This document shows, piece by piece, positions 13,568 to 14,668 of a stretch of 14,668 bases of DNA. The stretch spans positions 1 through 14,668 of the forward strand of contig JBGSYC010000039.1 in the NCBI GenBank assembly GCA_041751095.1, written 5' to 3'. Source of the DNA: JADCRZ01 sp041751095. Lineage in GTDB: Bacteria; Bacteroidota; Bacteroidia; Chitinophagales; Chitinophagaceae. Both the position numbers and the translations under genes were made by a program. Numbering within the stretch: the first letter of the stretch is position 1; the number at the start of each line of letters is the position of its first letter. The notes beneath the pieces are model-generated. The model had not been told where the DNA came from and made no database searches. It saw only the letters and a program-made list of their open reading frames with translations.

Positions 13568-14668
13568 ATGACTAAAACGGGTATCTTAGGCGGGGGACAG
13601 CTTGGCCGGATGTTGTTACAACAGGCGGCCAATTACCCTGTAGAGACATATGTGATGGAGAATGATCCCTTATGCCCTGCTGCACACTTGTGCCATCATT
13701 TTGTAGAAGGCGATATCCGCAATTTTGATGACGTGTACAGGTTTGGGAAAGGCCTTGACTCACTCACGATCGAAATTGAAGCCGTAAACGTAGACGCGCT
13801 TGAAAAGCTTCAATCTGAAGGCCTGAATATCTATCCGAGGCCCGCTGCTCTGAGAATCATAAAAAATAAGATCCTGCAGAAAGAGTTTTACCGCCTGAAC
13901 GATATCCCGACAGCCGCCTTCATAACCATTGAACAGCAGGAAGAAATATTACAACATCAATCATTCCTTCCTGCCGTTCAGAAACTTGCCGAAGGCGGAT
14001 ACGACGGGCGCGGGGTTCAGATTTTAAAAACACCGGCGGACTTTGCGCTGAGCTTTAATGCTCCTTCACTGCTCGAAAAGCTGGTGGACATCAACAAGGA
14101 AGTAGCAGTGATCATTGGCATCGGAGAAGATGGTGAAATTGCGGTGTTCCCCGCTGTTGAAATGGTGTTTGACCCTGAGTTAAACCTGCTGAACTACCAG
14201 GTGTGCCCTGCGGGCTTACCTGAAAACACCTTGCTTGAAATTGAAGCCATCGCCCGCAAAGTCGCCACCTGCATACAATCTCCCGGGTTATTTGCTATTG
14301 AAATGTTTGTGGATCAGGAGGGCGGAATTTATGTAAATGAAACAGCCCCGAGGGTGCACAATAGCGGGCATCATACGATAGAAGCCAATTATTCGTCCCA
14401 ATATGATATGCTGTGGCGAATATTGCTTGGCTACCCCCTTGGGAACACGGGTATTATCCGGTGTTCGGCACTGGTGAACCTTGTAGGCGAAAAAAACTAC
14501 GAGGGCGATGCCCGCTATGAAGGATTAGCGCATGTATTAAAAATGAACAACACCTACGTGCATGTATATGGCAAAAGACAGACAAAGCCGGGCAGAAAAA
14601 TGGGGCATGTTACCTTAACCGGCACCAGCACGGCAGATCTTGTTCGTATGGCGCTGGAGGTAAAATCC
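13568..14668 (+). CDS. purK: 5-(carboxyamino)imidazole ribonucleotide synthase (3' end cut by the window)
   Basis: The frame is open from ATG 13568 to the window end: 367 residues, with the stop lying beyond it. PurK is the ATP-grasp enzyme that carboxylates AIR to N5-CAIR in de novo purine synthesis, in the cytoplasm. The N-terminal nucleotide-binding motif GGGQLGRM (8-15), EIEAVNVDAL, the ATP-grasp segment QKLAEGGYDGRGV, EMVFDPELN and ETAPRVHNSGHHTIEA are all present. Usual length is about 380 residues, so only a few are missing. No Shine-Dalgarno precedes it. It is divergent from the toxin-antitoxin cassette, with a gap of about 96 bp; purE would be a likely downstream partner but is outside the window. 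Confidence 0.95.
   Translation, partial: MTKTGILGGGQLGRMLLQQAANYPVETYVMENDPLCPAAHLCHHFVEGDIRNFDDVYRFGKGLDSLTIEIEAVNVDALEKLQSEGLNIYPRPAALRIIKNKILQKEFYRLNDIPTAAFITIEQQEEILQHQSFLPAVQKLAEGGYDGRGVQILKTPADFALSFNAPSLLEKLVDINKEVAVIIGIGEDGEIAVFPAVEMVFDPELNLLNYQVCPAGLPENTLLEIEAIARKVATCIQSPGLFAIEMFVDQEGGIYVNETAPRVHNSGHHTIEANYSSQYDMLWRILLGYPLGNTGIIRCSALVNLVGEKNYEGDARYEGLAHVLKMNNTYVHVYGKRQTKPGRKMGHVTLTGTSTADLVRMALEVKS

Noticed and set aside
1..14668. CRISPR array, prophage or insertion sequence
   Set aside because: No regularly spaced repeats, transposase, integrase or phage structural genes were seen on either strand.

Overview
The window looks like chromosomal DNA of a Bacteroidota bacterium, most likely of the Chitinophagaceae/Sphingobacteriia type (the family is an inference). 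Three things support the phylum. Several start sites are preceded by the Bacteroidota -7 box TAnnTTTG (tRNA-Pro, folC, fbp and the antitoxin gene exactly; tonB-like and the YkuD gene with one mismatch). Shine-Dalgarno motifs are almost absent, with one clear exception. The proteins are of Bacteroidota style: an M13 lipoprotein peptidase, a dipeptide epimerase, TonB-like proteins, a 341-residue class I FBPase and a YfiT-like DinB protein.

Layout. Positions 1-306 hold tRNA-Pro(CGG) on the minus strand with its own terminator and promoter. It is divergent from an M13 metallopeptidase lipoprotein (307-2361, +). That gene converges with a dipeptide epimerase of the enolase superfamily (2456-3499, -). 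A TonB-like protein (about 3806-4696, +) and folC (4897-6195, +) follow, each with its own promoter-like box. Next is a four-histidine-cluster membrane hydroxylase (6378-7205, +), the only gene with a strong Shine-Dalgarno. A minus-strand group comprises an ABC ATPase (9279-8521), a YfiT/DinB hydrolase (8487-7933) and a NUDIX hydrolase (7848-7291), read in that order and probably cotranscribed. Further minus-strand genes are a secreted CAP-domain protein (9909-9421), fructose-1,6-bisphosphatase (11017-9992) and a secreted YkuD/YafK-like enzyme fused to a TonB C-terminal domain (12426-11254). The window ends inside purK (13568-14668, +).

The one clearly accessory stretch is about 12530-13490, between the YkuD gene and purK. 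It carries an antitoxin gene overlapping a VapC-like PIN toxin gene that is broken by a single +1 frameshift. A roughly 400-bp gene-free segment follows, containing a G-quadruplex motif, a short direct repeat and a long bulged inverted repeat. This looks like a small acquired cassette that is decaying.

Most of the window is ordinary housekeeping and envelope DNA. Several genes act on the envelope or peptidoglycan (M13 peptidase, dipeptide epimerase, TonB-like protein, CAP protein, YkuD-TonB fusion), but they lie in separate transcription units and I see no evidence that they form one system. The most interesting items are the YkuD-TonB_C fusion and the structured sequence beside the broken toxin-antitoxin pair. 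I do not see a convincing new multi-gene system.
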